From: Pratylenchus scribneri
Lineage: Eukaryota > Nematoda > Chromadorea > Rhabditida > Pratylenchidae
Direction of reading: 5' to 3'
Length of the DNA stretch: 64,000 nt
Assembly (NCBI GenBank): GCA_030063045.1
Contig: JAQSEB010000008.1
Span: 2,356,001-2,420,000, forward strand
Position numbers and translations under genes: made by a program
In this document: positions 1 through 17,110 of the stretch, piece after piece
How the letters are laid out: each line of letters starts with the position of its first letter
How positions within the stretch are numbered: position 1 is the stretch's first letter
Notes under the pieces: model-generated
Told to the model about the DNA's origin: nothing
Seen by the model: the letters and a program-made list of their open reading frames with translations, nothing else
Database searches by the model: none

Positions 1-130
1 AAAGGATGTTAGATTCGTATTCTACACAGTTGAAAACCTCCAAAAAACAATTTTTAAAAATTTTAAAAACAATTTTTTTCGGGACCACAATTCATAAGGA
101 TTTCCGAAAATTTTATTATATGTAATTCAG

Positions 131-5172
<5,042 letters not shown>

Positions 5173-5324
5173 CAAGATGATTTCCAATTTTTCAATTAAT
5201 TTTTTGAGCTTATTCATATTTTTTGTTGGTGGAGTAGGATCTCATCAATTTTTGTTACATTTGTTGTCCTTTTTGTTATTATTTGGGGAATAAATTGATA
5301 TTGTTTTTATTGCTATTGAATATA

Positions 5325-5727
5325 TATGTTGCAGCCGATCTCGTTTTCGGCATGTTCTAGTTATCGTATAGACTTGATCAATAGCTCATTCGATTCGTCA
5401 GGGTCGGTTTTCTTTATAAGATTTCAATTTCACAAAGATTTGACAAGTTTGAACCAAAGTTATGGCCAATTGAAATTTCGGGTTTTCAAACCGGTTTAAC
5501 TAGGGTAGGGGCTAGGCTAGGTTTAAGGTCAGCATGGGTTTTAGGGGCTATGGGATAGGGGCTAGGGCTAGGAAAAAGAATTAAAACTCTAAGTGGCATA
5601 GGAACTGAGATATGGTCATTGGTCACAAACTACAATGTCTGCCACTGTACTATTTCTGTCAGAAAAAAAAAGAGATCGGCTAGCCGAAATCGAGATCGGC
5701 TTAAAAAACGAGATCGGCTGCAACATA
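5325..5727. repeat. Foldback element family B, copy 1 (fills the TGT-SRRM2 gap)
   Basis: Begins tatgttgcagccgatctcg and ends with the exact reverse complement cgagatcggctgcaacata. The interior carries cattcgattcgtcagggtcg and runs of ccctagcc/ggctaggg type, shared with elements at about 7966, 51650, 55117 and 56866. Apart from this element the 5173-6073 gap shows only the 3' ends of two convergent genes. Confidence 0.75.
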
Positions 5728-6073
5728 TAAAAGGGTGATATTTTTTTGCCGAAAAATCACATTCTTTTGACTATTCAGAACTTTGTTTGCCATCTTATAC
5801 ACAAATATATTAAGGGATTTACATTATGATTTATTATGTATAAGAACAGGGAGGAATGGAAAAAGAATAAAAAATCGACTTTTAAAATAAGTTTCAAAAA
5901 AGCAGGAATTCTATAAAAGTTTATTAAATTTTATTCCAAAAACAAAAAGTCATCAACTTTACGGGTTACATTTTTTGTGTTTAAATCAAATCCAAAATAA
6001 TCATCATTATCATCGTTTATATCATCCATATCCATTCATCTACAATCCACTCCAATTTCCAAAAATATATTCT

Positions 6074-9000
6074 TCATGAACGTGATCTTCTTGATCGTCG
6101 ATTTGTTGGCTTTGCCGGACTTCGACTTCGCGATCTTCCGCCTCTGCCTGGCCGTCCCCCACGATCGTATTGTCGATCTCGTTCTGCCTCCTTTTTTCGA
6201 CCATGGCTATCATCTCGTCCTCTTCCTCCTCCTCTTTTTGTGGGCAAATTTTCATCGAAAAAATCGGCCGCAGTGCTTCTCTGCAATTTTTGTTTTATTT
6301 AAATTTAAAATGGGTAGTGAAGGATTTGATATGGCCGATTCAGTACCTGGTCCATATTTCACTGTTCACTCACATTGAACCGTTAATATATTTGGGAAAG
6401 CCCAAATTGTCTATTAAATTTTAAGTCACTTTGGGTTCCGAAGTCACGAAAAGAAATTTTGTTGTCAAAAATTTTAAGATTTTTGTTAAGCGAAAGCCTA
6501 AGTGAGAAATGTATATTAAATTTTATAAATTTAGATAAATAAATGTTGATAATTTTTTAAGTAAATTTTTAAAAACTAATAAAAATAAAAATCCGCGAGC
6601 CTCGATAGGTGGGAACATTAATTTTTTTAGGTTTTTTGAATAATTTGTTAGTGAAAACGCTATTTTTTCTTCTTCTACTATTTTTTGGAGCAGGGGGATT
6701 CCATTGTATACCATTTTCCCATTTTGTTTATATATATCATCTTTTTGAACTATGGATAAAAAATGGCAGTCACTGAATCATCTTCTTTCCTTATTTTTTC
6801 TAGGCCAAAACCTGTTGGTATTGATTATGTCTGCTGCCTCCACCGCGTTCATCCTTCCATTCTCGACCTCCTCGACCGCTCCGTTCCTCTCTTCGTCTAT
6901 CCCCCTCTTCATCCCTTTCCCTTCCTTCTCTTCTTCCACTTCGATCCACCCATTCTCGTTGTTCCCGTTCATTTCGTCTTGATTGGGGCGGTGCGAACAT
7001 TTTTTGTTGTTGATGATAAAGTTCTTCTCTGGGTGTCTCCGGTGGTTCTTGTTTTGGCTCCAACAATGCTTTGGTGTTCGAGGTGAAATGTTTTTTCGAC
7101 GATTTCTCATGGCGATGACTGTAAATGGAGAGTAATTTGAAAAATATTAAGTTTAGAGAGCGGATTTATGAATATTTTTGTCAGCACTAAACTGGAACCA
7201 ACATATTCGAAAAACAGATTCTGTCTATTGTCCCACCTTAGCTTCTGGTTCCAACTTCCAAGTTCCATAAATATTGTTTTATGATGATATTTGGAGTAAA
7301 AATAAACTTTTTGCTAATTTTTTCATATTTTTGCCGAAATTTATTTTGATATTTTCATACATATAAAACTACCCCTTATTAATATTTAATGGATACCAAC
7401 TAATTACCCATAAAATCGCGGAATTATTTATCCAAAATTTTTCGTGCCGAAAAATCAGCATTTTTTGAAACCCCAAACCTTAGACTAAACCTAATCTATG
7501 CTGCCTAAAAAAACTTATCTAAAAGTAATCCCAATAGTCAACATTATGTCATGGATCATGGTTAAGTTTTATGTCTCCTAAAAAATTTAGATATTTCGAT
7601 ACGAAAAATTTTGTTTAAATTCTATGATTTTATGGGTAAATTATTTTTTTTAATTTAAAGAAACTAATGCAAACCTTTTGGATTCTTCCTCATAATCTTT
7701 TTCTTCTTCTTTCGGTTTCTTCAATTTTTTCCCATCACTGGTTTTCCCATTTGACTCATTTCTCTTCCTTTTTGTCTCCAATTTCTTCTTCTTTCTTTTT
7801 CGTTCTTCTTCCGAGGATGAATCGGATGAGGAAGAATCATCTGAGCCGGAGGATGAAGAATCGGAAGATGAATCTTTTTAAATTGAATAAATTAAACTCA
7901 AATTCATATTTTGCAGTAAATATTGGAAATTGGTAAAAATTTCGGAATTTCTGAATGCTAGGCTAACCAATTTCTGGAATTTCGTTTTCTAGACAATTTT
8001 AAAGGCTTGATAATAGGCTCATTTGATTTGACAGGGTCGATTTAGTTATAAAATTTCAATTTGAGACCCGAATTTAGATTTGGGCAAAAATTATTAAACC
8101 AAAACCGGTTTGGGTTTAAACAAAGGTTCAACTTTTCAAAACAAACTTAAATCGGTTAAAATTGAAATTTCATAGACTAAATCGATCATTACGAGTCGAG
8201 TGAGCCTAATCTCAAGTCTCTAGGCTGCCAGCTGCCGAGATTTCCAAAATTTTACTAGGCCAAAGGACAGCAATTAATAAATTCCGGAATTTTCCAATAT
8301 TTTTGTAAACAATAACTATTTTCTAATTTTTACCGGTGGTTTCACTGCTACTGCTGCTACTTTCGCCCTTTTTGCCTTTTCGCATTGCCTTCTTCATCCG
8401 CTGGATTTCTTTCTTTTTCTCCTTCTTCTTTTTGATCTTCTCCAACAGCTTTTCCATCAGCGATTTTTCCATCTCTTTGTCCATTTCCGCTTTATCTTTT
8501 CCCTCCAATTTGGCCGCCGCCTCTTTCATCACCGTTTCGCCGGCTTTTTTCAACTTTTCCAGTGAGGATCCGTCCACAAATGCCGCATCAATTCCCAGCG
8601 CCCATCGCATATTCTCCCGGCTGTCTTTGGCCACTTTTGCCCGTGAATGGGTGTTCCGTAAATCCAGCTGTTCATCCATATTCAGTCGACCATTTTCGAA
8701 TTCGTTGAATAGCAATTTGCGATATTCATTCACTTTGGCATCGATTTCTTCTTCGCTAAATCCCTGCACAAATTTTTGGGATATTTTTGAATTCATCCCA
8801 ATCCTTATAAGGAAAAAATGTACTTTTGACTCTTTTACTGATGATCCGAAACCTTAGCTCTAGCTAAGCCTTAACTTAAATTTTTTAAGGATTTTGTGCT
8901 TTAGGATAGGATCCTAATCCTGTATTTTAGGCTATGTAAATTTATCTCAGAATATCTTAAATATTCCGTAAATTTCGAAAATAAAGGAGCAATATGCAAA

Positions 9001-9628
9001 ATTCCACTGATTATTCCAAATTTGTTAAGTTTAAGTTCGCAAAAAGTCGGAATTTTCACCAGATTTGTTGAAATTTTTCTGGTAAAATCTGCTTTATATA
9101 CACTAGCCGGCTTTAAAGCTATTACTAATTTAATCATCCATAACCTTAGTTAGAAGAGCTAGACACAAAACTTCTAGGATCTTCCCTTCATCTTTACAAA
9201 TTGCGGATTTAAACTCTAAGTTCTATTTTGGATTTTAGGTGTAACCAGATTTTAGATAATGGAAAAGTAACTGAGGTTGATTTTGCAAATAGGCAAATAT
9301 ATGTTACAATTGCCCATATTATTTATTTATTCATTATTTAGCGAACCTTGCCCTCCATCAAATCCTCAAATTCAACGCATTTTATCTCGATCAAACGTTT
9401 GTATTCATGGTCCAACAATTCCAAATTCGGTGTCTTGTTCACTTCCGCCTCCGCTTTGGCAATATCCTCTTCCGCATTGTAAACAATTTTGTTCTGAATA
9501 AGTTTTTTAAATTAGTCAATTAATTATGTCATTTTTACCCGTGAAAAGTTCAAATGTGCAACATTGGATTGAACATAGGCATTTGTGCCTGAACCACGTG
9601 CCGTGGCAAGACCAATATTGTTATACAT
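6074..9628 (-). CDS. SRRM2: SRRM2/Cwc21-type spliceosome SR protein
   Basis: Short homolog of SRRM2 (yeast Cwc21, C. elegans rsr-2), a splicing factor bound to the catalytic spliceosome. Six exons read down the - strand: 9628-9539, 9493-9347, 8763-8334, 7873-7675, 7118-6812, 6280-6074. They total 1,380 nt, 459 residues, all phases agreeing. The N-terminus [16 protein letters not shown] is the diagnostic start of this family. It is followed by a CWF21 region ([20 protein letters not shown], then GFSEEEID) and the [16 protein letters not shown] segment. The rest is low complexity: Lys/Glu coiled stretch, a Ser/Asp/Glu acidic patch, Lys/Arg-rich tract, and an RS-type tail ending SRSRSPAKP...SRRSRS. 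It is far shorter than vertebrate SRRM2 and close to invertebrate forms. Intron 3 holds a family B foldback. Confidence 0.93.
7966..8260. repeat. Foldback element family B, copy 2 (SRRM2 intron 3)
   Basis: Palindromic stretch with gacagggtcgatttagtta on the left and the diverged complement aaatcgatcattacgagtc on the right, around an aaaccggttt core. It lies inside the SRRM2 intron between 7874 and 8333. Confidence 0.6.
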
Positions 9629-9917
9629 TTTTTAATCTGATATCTGATAAATTTAATGCTGAAAATTAAAAAAAAAAAAACATTAATTTATCAATGTTAT
9701 ATTATTCAGTGATTTTTTATTCATTTTTAGTTGAAGAAAGAGAAAGGATGGAGGAACAACGGTTAACAACTTTTTCTTTGACATAAAAGAAAAAATAAAA
9801 TCAATAATTTAGGTAAACAAACACAATGCCAAAAATTTAAAATTTTTCCTAGATATTTTTAAACTTAGATATTTTTCCTCGAAAATAGCTATGCCTTCTA
9901 ATCCAAATTTGGCAAAT

Positions 9918-11035
9918 ATTTTTTTTATCTGCTATTTCAATTTTTTTTATCTGCAATTTTTTGGAACATTTTTTTTATCTGCTATTTCAATTCTTTTTAT
10001 CTGCAAGGTTTTTTCTCCTTTTCTTTTCCCTTCTTCATGCTTATCTCTCATCCCCTTTGCTCTCTTGCTTACATAAACGGTTCCAGGGGTGCGCGGAAGT
10101 CAAAAAGAAGGCGCGCGGGATATCCGGTTATATGAGGATTAAGGGGGATTAAGCCTCGAAATGGATGCGAAACGGCCCGGAAGGCCACTGGAAGGTCAGG
10201 GAAAGGTAACAGAGGCCCGGAGATTGCGCGAGATTAGACTGGATATAGGGGGATTAAGATGGATATAGGGGGATTAAGCCGGATTAGGCTTAGTTAGGGG
10301 CTAGGGATTAGGGTTATGGTTAGGGGCGGCATGGGATCTAGGGGCTAGGGGTTCGGAGCATAAAGAATTTAGCCAGATATAGGGGGATTAAGGTGGATAA
10401 AGGGGGATTAAGCCGGATAAAGCTTACTTAGGGGCTAGGGATTAGGGTTAGGGGTTCGGAGAATGGGATTCTCGCGAAGCCGGAAGCAAACAGCCATACA
10501 AAGACTCACGCCCATCCATTTCGGGGTTTAATCCCCCTTAATCCACGTATATCCCCTTATATCCGGCTTAATCCCGCGCAGTCTCCAGGCCTCTGTTACA
10601 CTTCCCCAACGTTCCCATGGACTTCCGGGGCATTCCGTATCCATTTCGGGGCTAATCCCCTTTAATCCTCTTTAATCCCCCTATATCCAGCTATATCCCG
10701 CCCAGTCTCAGGGCCTTCGACTAACTTCCCTGACCTTCCTCTGGCCCTACTGGCTATTTCCCAACAAATTCGGGGCTTAATCCGGCTTAATCCCTCTTAA
10801 TCCTCCTTAATCCCCATATATCCGGATATCCCGAGCACCTTCTTTTTGACTTCCGCGCACCCCTGGAACCGTTTATGTAAGCAAGAGAGCAAAGGGGATG
10901 AGAGATAAGCATGAAGAAGGGAAAAGAAAAGGAGAAAAAACCTTGCAGATAAAAAGAATTGAAATAGCAGATAAAAAAAATGTTCCAAAAAATTGCAGAT
11001 AAAAAAAATTGAAATAGCAGATAAAAAAAATTGAC
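9918..11035. repeat. 1.1-kb palindromic (foldback) element
   Basis: Two nearly identical inverted arms of about 230 bp (left 9918-10150, right 10797-11035). Each begins with ttatctgctatttcaatt repeats and runs through catgcttatctctcatcccc and ggttccaggggtgcgcgga. The middle (10150-10800) is built from short direct and inverted variants of ggggattaag and of the tagggttaggg type. No protein is encoded; the matching ORFs on the two arms are mirror images of low-complexity sequence. It fills the divergent SRRM2/MATH-BTB promoter gap. The arms and interior share motifs with 2083-2395 and 41590-41930. Confidence 0.8.
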
Positions 11036-11558
11036 ATCCCTAAAATTTTAACTTTTAGATTTAGGGTAATTTCTAATTTGATTATCATTATCAGTAATCA
11101 CTATGATCCAATGTACTAGCGTAACAGAATGTTGGATCTTTGACTTTTAGCACTGAGTAGTACTTAGTACACTTATAAATAATCTGTGGATACTGGATAT
11201 TGAAAACTATAAAGGTCAATTTTCGTGTTTGCGCGTTTCACCAGAAGAGTCTTAAATCATTTCACTCAAACAATGTTTTTGCCAGAGGAAACTGGTTTTA
11301 AGGGTTTTCCTACATTCTAAATCCGAAAACAAACCGGTTTGGGTAAAATGTCTTTTCCGAACCTTTTTCGGTGAAAGTGAAACGCGCTAGCACCATCAAT
11401 TTTGAATTTTCATAATAACTAAGGCGTCGTACTTTCCGCATAAAATTTTCAACAATATTATTGGTTTTCTAGCATTCATATTTCTTAACTAAAACACATT
11501 TAATAATTCTAATTTTCAGCTCAAAAATCACATATTTTAAAACAATTAACATCCAGTT

Positions 11559-14263
11559 ATGTCGGACAACAATCAAAATCAAAGTGCAACCAAATACAAT
11601 TTCTGCACCAACCAATTGAAAACTACAACGTAAATATAATGAATACTTTTTAAATATCTAATATTTTCTAAATTTTTGACAGTGAAAAATTCGTCTGGAT
11701 GGTTTGATATTTTTTATAAAATTAATTTTTTATTTTGACATTAAGATTGACAATTTTTCTAAACGACAAAAGAAATGCGGCGAATATATGCTATCTAAAG
11801 ATTTCAGGTATTTGAAAATAAAGAATCCAAATCAGTTTTTTATAATGTTTAAATATAGTCATTGAATTTGAATCATAAATTTTTGAAGTCCTAGCTAAAT
11901 TTTTCAAATTAATTGCCTACATTTTTAATATTTAAAATATTTTTGTAATCCAACAAGTATTTTCCTAAATATAAAACTAAGTTTCAAAATAAATAATCTT
12001 CTATCCATTTCCTATCTTATAGTATCACAGCACCAAATGGCAAACTTTTGAAATGGGTATTACAAATTTATCCAAATGGAAATGAAGAAGAATCCAAGGA
12101 TTATGTTTCGCTTTACCTATTATACATCATCAGCCCTAACAATGAGGAAGTGCAAGCGAAATACCAGATTTCAATACTTGCATCAAACGGTGAAGAAGTT
12201 GAGCTGGTATCCGGTAATGCTGCATTTTCTTTTGTGAAAATTGCATTTTTTAGTACAAAAAGAATATCTTAAATTCAACCGAGATGACCAATGGGGAAAT
12301 GATTTGATTAAAAAGGAAGACCTATTCAAGGAGGAAAATGGATACCTTGATGGTGATCGTCTTACAATTGTTTGCAAACTGATAGTCCAAGAGGAAGTGG
12401 TATATTTTTTGTAGATAAAAAATCAAAGTTTAATAAAAATGAAAATTTAAAACGAAAATATTTCCCTGTTATTTGGAGGGGGAGTGGAGATGAGGATGAT
12501 GATGGAGAAGAAGGTGATTAAGAAGAAGATGATGATGATTAAGATGAGGAAGAAGAAGTTTAAGATGAGGATGATTTTCATTGTCTTCGTCAGCATCATC
12601 CTCCTCATTAACTTCATCATTATTCTTCTTCTTCTTCTTCATCCCCCCCCCCCCCCCACCCGAAAATCATTGTCCCCCCCAATAACAAAAAATCGACGGA
12701 AAAATAACAAACAATAAATTTATAATTATAACAAAGGTTGAAAAGGCCCCATTGCCGGATGTCAAAGTGCCGGAATGTCGAGCATTGGAGGATATGAGCC
12801 ATTTGTATGAGAAAAGTTTGTTCACGGACTGCAAAATTAATTCGGAAGATGAGAAAGAATATAAGGTTCAAGAAACATTGAACAATTTCAAATCAGTTTT
12901 ATTAGGTCCACAAATGCATTTTGGGGTGTCGATCACCCGTTTTTGCGGCAATGTTCGAGCATGAAATGCTAGAAAGGAACAGCAATAATATCGATATTTT
13001 GGACATTAAGGGGAAAGTGATTGATAAAATGCTCCGATTCATGTACGGTTTCATCGTATTTCATCAATTTTTTTTAAATATTGATTTTTAGATATAGTGG
13101 AAAAGAACCCGATTTGGAGGAGGAGGAGGGAATGGCCGAAGATTTATTGATTGCTGCCGACAAATATGAGCTCACTCGTTTGAAGGTAAACATTAAATTT
13201 TTTGGTACTCCTGTTATCGGGGGGGGGGGGGGGCAAGGCGATTAAGAAGAACAAATGAAGAAGAGTGATGATGATGAGGATATGAAGAAGAAGATAATGA
13301 GTATGATGATGAAGAAGAATATAAGGATGTGAAGATGATGATGAGGCATGTGGCATGAGAGTGTGAAGAAGAAGAATAAGATGATGAGGATATGCACAAG
13401 GAGAAGATGATGATGAGTATAAAGAAGATGATGAGGGTGTGAATAAGTTGATGATGAGGATGTGAAGAAGAAGAATAAAATGATGAGGATATGCACAAGG
13501 AGAAGATGATGATGAGTATAAAGAAGATGATGAGGGTGTGAATAAGAGATGATGAGGATGTGAAGAAGAAGAATAAAATGATGAGGATATGAAGAAGATG
13601 ATGATGAGTATAAAGAAGATGATGAGGGTGTGAATAAGAGATGATGAGGATGTGAAGAAGAAGAATAAAATGATGAGGATATGAAGAAGATGATGATGAG
13701 TATAAAGAAGATGATGAGGGTGTGAATAAGATGATGATGAGGATGTGAAGAAGAAGAATAAAATGATGAGGATATGCACAAGGAGAAGATGATGATGAGT
13801 ATAAAGAAGATGATGAGGGTGTGAATAAGATGATGATGAGATGTGAAGAAGAAGAATAAAATGTTGAGGATATGAAGAAGATGGTGAAAATGATCTTTTT
13901 ATTACCTTATACTTATATTCTTAATCGACTTGCCTCCCCCCTCTCCCGATGAAATAGGAAAGAATCAAATTTTTAAATTATTTTCTTTTCAATTTTAATT
14001 TTTTAAGCTTCTCTGTGAGCGCAAATTGGTCAATTCAATGGCGAGTGGAAATGTTTGCGCGTTGTTGCTATTGGCCAATCAATATCCAGCCAAGCACCTC
14101 AAGACCCATACAATCAACTTTATTAAACAGCACATGAATGAGGTTTAATAAACATTTTACCGAAAATATAATGTTTTGGATAATTTTAAAGGTGAAGGAA
14201 ACGGAAGGATGGGAAGCAATTTTAGCTGACAAACAATTGGTGGAGCAAATCTTGATGGCATAA
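11559..14263 (+). CDS. SPOP: SPOP-like MATH-BTB protein (CUL3 adaptor)
   Basis: Substrate adaptor of a CUL3 ubiquitin ligase: MATH binds substrate, BTB binds CUL3. Exons by eye: 11559-11629, 11683-11701, 11746-11807, 12023-12213, 12254-12399, 12737-12865, 12906-13042, 13092-13185, 14008-14142, 14192-14263. MATH domain: IDNFS, the segment KWVLQIYPNG, EESKDYVSLYL. BTB domain: LFTDC, CRSPVFAAMFEHEM, the FIYSGKEPDL turn, ADKYELTRLK. A BACK-like tail ends in a plain stop. The short intron 12214-12253 and donor at 13043 were chosen because they restore the family frame. An ttttcag at 11514-11520, 38 bp before ATG, could be a trans-splice acceptor. Introns at 12.4-12.7 and 13.2-14.0 kb contain purine-rich repeat elements. 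An SPOP ortholog or a nematode BATH paralog cannot be separated here. Confidence 0.9.
12462..12720. repeat. TIR-type element with gat/gaa-rich interior, copy 1
   Basis: Lies in an SPOP-like intron. A left end ccctgttatttggaggggg precedes a purine strand (gatgaggatgatgatgg, gaagaag) that turns into its own complement (cttcttcttcttcatc) and ends in a run of 14 C, then aataacaaaa. The half-purine, half-pyrimidine layout makes a large hairpin. ORFs across it are low complexity. Confidence 0.6.
13208..13960. repeat. TIR-type element with expanded gatgatgagg tandem interior, copy 2
   Basis: The left end cctgttatcg plus a G run, then gcaaggcgattaagaag, is matched at the right by the imperfect complement of gaggcaagtcgattaagaa. 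Between them lie several copies of an approximately 100-125-bp unit (gatgatgaggatgtgaagaagaag, cacaaggagaag, gtataaagaagatgatgagg). Serine/histidine-rich ORFs on the opposite strand are artefacts of this repeat. Confidence 0.65.
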
Positions 14264-14516
14264 ATTCGACGCAAAATGACGAATATTTGAGGATTGGTTA
14301 CATTTTTTCTCCATTTATTTTTTACTTTGATTAATTTTTCATATTTTGCATAAAATAAAATTCATTCAAAAATTGTTAATATTTTTCACATGTTTTGTAC
14401 ACATACACATCATTTAAATAATTGAAAATTTGTCTATAAAAATCATCCAAATTTTAAATTGATTTATTTAAAAATCCAAACATAAATTACTTTGAAAAAT
14501 AAAACCAATAATAAAG

Positions 14517-16547
14517 ATGACTGACAGTGAAAATTTTGATGAAGAATTTGATCCGATGGAAAAGCTGAAATCAACGCAAAACAAAGAACGCAGGGATCTT
14601 CAAGGTTTTTTTGGCACTTCTAACAAAGTTCAACTTTTAAATTTTTTAGCTAAAATAACTGCAATGAAGCATTCAATACAGAAAAATGACAAAAAGAAGA
14701 AAAAGGAAATTGCACAACAAATTGAGAATTTGGAGAAGGAATTAAGTGAACGGCACAAAGAAGAATTGGAAAAATTGACAAATTCAATTGAGAAAATTGG
14801 AATAAATGAAAATCCAGATGAAGAAGAAGCAAATTTAAATGATGAAATGAAACAAAGTCTAAATAAAAGTGAAGAATCGATTGAAAAAAGGAGCACCGGA
14901 GGCGTAATGCCCAGCTTAAAATTCAAGGAAATTCAACTGACAAAAGCACAGAAAAAGAAGGTAGAATTAATGATAATTTTAAGGGTGAAAATGCCAGAAA
15001 GATTAAACTGGTTCAGTGGTTTGAGATTCCCAAACCGTATGCCCAAATGATAGATTTCATCAAGACGCGCACGCATCGATTGGTATATTATTTTAATTTG
15101 TTATAATTTGATAAAAAATTAAAGGTTTTAAACCATTTAAACCATCTTGTGGTTTTTGGTTCAGAACTAGTTGATTAAACCTAAGCCGAAAAATCATTAT
15201 CAAAAGATGCGTTTTGAACTCGAAGAGAACTATAAATTGGGTCATGATTGGTGGTCTAGGATATAAACCATTAAACCGCTAAATCTTTTAGCCATTTTCA
15301 ATACCTTTTCGCCATCTTAAATTAATTATTAATTAATATTAATTAAAGGAAGAAAAACGCAAAAAGCAAGCATTGGCACGGGCAACAGCCAAGGCAGAGG
15401 ATGAACGGAATGCGGAGTCCAGTGAAGGTCGAAAAGAACGAAATGCACTGCAAAGATTGTTGGCTCAACGGGGATTGCAAATTCACGAAATTCCGCCGGA
15501 TGGAGATTGTCTTTTCAGTGCGCTGGCACATCAATGTGATCTACGGCAATTGGGAGGAAATGTTTGTTTTGTTTTGGAAACATTAAACCCAAAAGTATTT
15601 TTTGACTTCTAATAAATCCGAAACCGATTTTTAAACCCGACAAACCTAATACCAATTTGTAGATCTCATCGAGTCGAATCGAATGGTATATAAAATGTCA
15701 GGTTTTAGCACAAAATTAAAGAGTTTAAAACCAAAAACTGGAAAATGATTTAAACGATTTAATTCGCTCAATTTCAACCGGTTTCAGATTTAAAAGAAGT
15801 CAAAAACAGCTTTTTTGAAGTAAAAATAATTTAAAAAATTGCCTTCCATTATTTATTAATTATTTAATTTAGTATTCAATGAAAAAACTTCGCCAATTGG
15901 CTGCCGACCACATCAAACATCACAAAGAAGAATTTTTGCCCTTTTTGGTCGACCCAGGTGGAAATTCATTGAAGGAAGACGAATTTGAGGATTATTGTGA
16001 TGACAAAATTGCCAAAATGTGTTCGGAAGGAGGAAATTGGGGCGGAGAACCGGAGGTTAATTTTTTAAAATTAATGGAAAATATTTAAAATGGCAAAAAT
16101 ATTGAAAATGTCGAAAAGATTTATAGCGATTTAGAGGTTCACAGTAGAGTTGGGCAGAGTCGGTTTCGGTTTGAGAAAATTGATATAAATTGAAACCGAA
16201 ATTGGGAAATTTTGCTCTTTAAGACAGAAAATAAGAGAAACAGAAAACCGACATTTTTCAAAAAAAAAAAAAACTAGAATCATACCAAATTTTCAATATT
16301 TTTCCTGACAAATTAAATTACATACTTTGAATTAAATTTAATTGATTTTCATTTCCAGCTTCGCGCAATTAGCACATTATTGGGCCATCAAATTGAAGTG
16401 TTACGGGCAAATGGACAAAAATCCGTTTTTGGGGAAGCCAACAATGGTCCACCTTTGCTAATCACATACCATACTCAAGCATATACCCTCGGTGAACATT
16501 ACAACTCAACAGAGCCAATGATGGGACCGGAAGAGGATGAATTTTAA
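14517..16547 (+). CDS. OTUD6B: OTU-domain deubiquitinase, OTUD6 type
   Basis: Cysteine protease that removes ubiquitin; OTUD6B is linked to translation control. Five exons: 14517-14604, 14650-14960, 15349-15561, 15873-16055, 16359-16547; 984 nt, 327 residues, phases consistent. The N-terminal third is a charged coiled coil (LQAKITAMKHSIQKNDKKKKK, truncated here to its key residues, then ELSERHKEELEKL) as in OTUD6A/B. The OTU core follows: PPDGDCLFSALAHQ with catalytic Asp and Cys, EFLPFL, WGGEPELRA, and YTLGEHYNS with catalytic His. It starts 253 bp after the SPOP-like stop on the same strand. An AATAAA follows the stop closely. Intron 3 (15562-15872) contains a family A MITE. Confidence 0.93.
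15592..15810. repeat. MITE family A, copy 3 (OTUD6 intron 3)
   Basis: Starts tttttgacttctaataaatc and ends agaagtcaaaaac. This copy is shorter because much of the right arm is missing. Confidence 0.75.
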
Positions 16548-17110
16548 TTTTTTTGATGATATTTTAACTCAAAAAAATAAAGATTATAATATTGAATAAA
16601 TAAAATGTTTAATTTTAATTTTCACATTTTTATAATTAACCATTAATTTTTATTGGCATTTTTACCTCCAATTTTTTATCATTTATGTTATGTTTTTTAA
16701 AATAATTTTAGCGCTTCATTTCGTGAATAGGTTTTTTGCAGAAACATTGGTTAATTTAGTTTTAGGGCAATTGCCTAATGCTTGGTCTTTCTTAAACAAT
16801 AAAAAACCTTTTACCATTAAATAGAGCTTATCGAGAAGCATTGATTGATTTATTGATTTTCATTTTCATGGTTTGACCAAAATTAAAAGGTATAAATTGT
16901 TTAAAAACGACGTTTACTTTTTAGTATTGATTTAAACAAAGACAATCAGTAGGCCGATCGATGCGTCTCGATGAGCTCTATTGATTGTTTTTTAAGGTTT
17001 ATATTTATATGGTCTAAGATCAAGCATTAAAAAGTTATTTAACTTTCGGCAAAAAAATCCGCTTTTTTAGATAAAAATATTCACTCCACATTCAATTTAT
17101 TCAAGGAAAA
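16548..17110. other. OTUD6-DAD1 spacer with a second MITE-like family
   Basis: AT-rich spacer. The segment about 16790-17050 is a foldback with gagcttatcgagaagcatt on the left and gatgcgtctcgatgagctct on the right. It is related to, but shorter and more diverged than, family A. Similar pieces lie at about 17650-17960, 23870-24080, 44390-44650 and 61500-61740. No gene seen. Confidence 0.5.

Noticed and set aside
8336..8857. 173-codon + strand ORF
   Set aside because: Shadow of SRRM2 exon 3, which has family motifs and consistent splicing on the - strand.
9891..10152. Phe/Leu/Ser-rich ORFs mirrored at 10797-11088
   Set aside because: The same low-complexity peptide arises from both arms of the palindrome; it is repeat sequence and not duplicated genes.
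10250..10460. Telomere or interstitial telomeric tract (tagggttaggg-like)
   Set aside because: Irregular and part of a palindromic element; the nematode telomere unit ttaggc is not repeated in tandem.
13144..13781. ORFs rich in Ser, His, Pro and Ile/Leu on the - strand (up to 211 codons)
   Set aside because: Antisense reading of gatgatgagg/gaagaag repeats within an SPOP-like intron.
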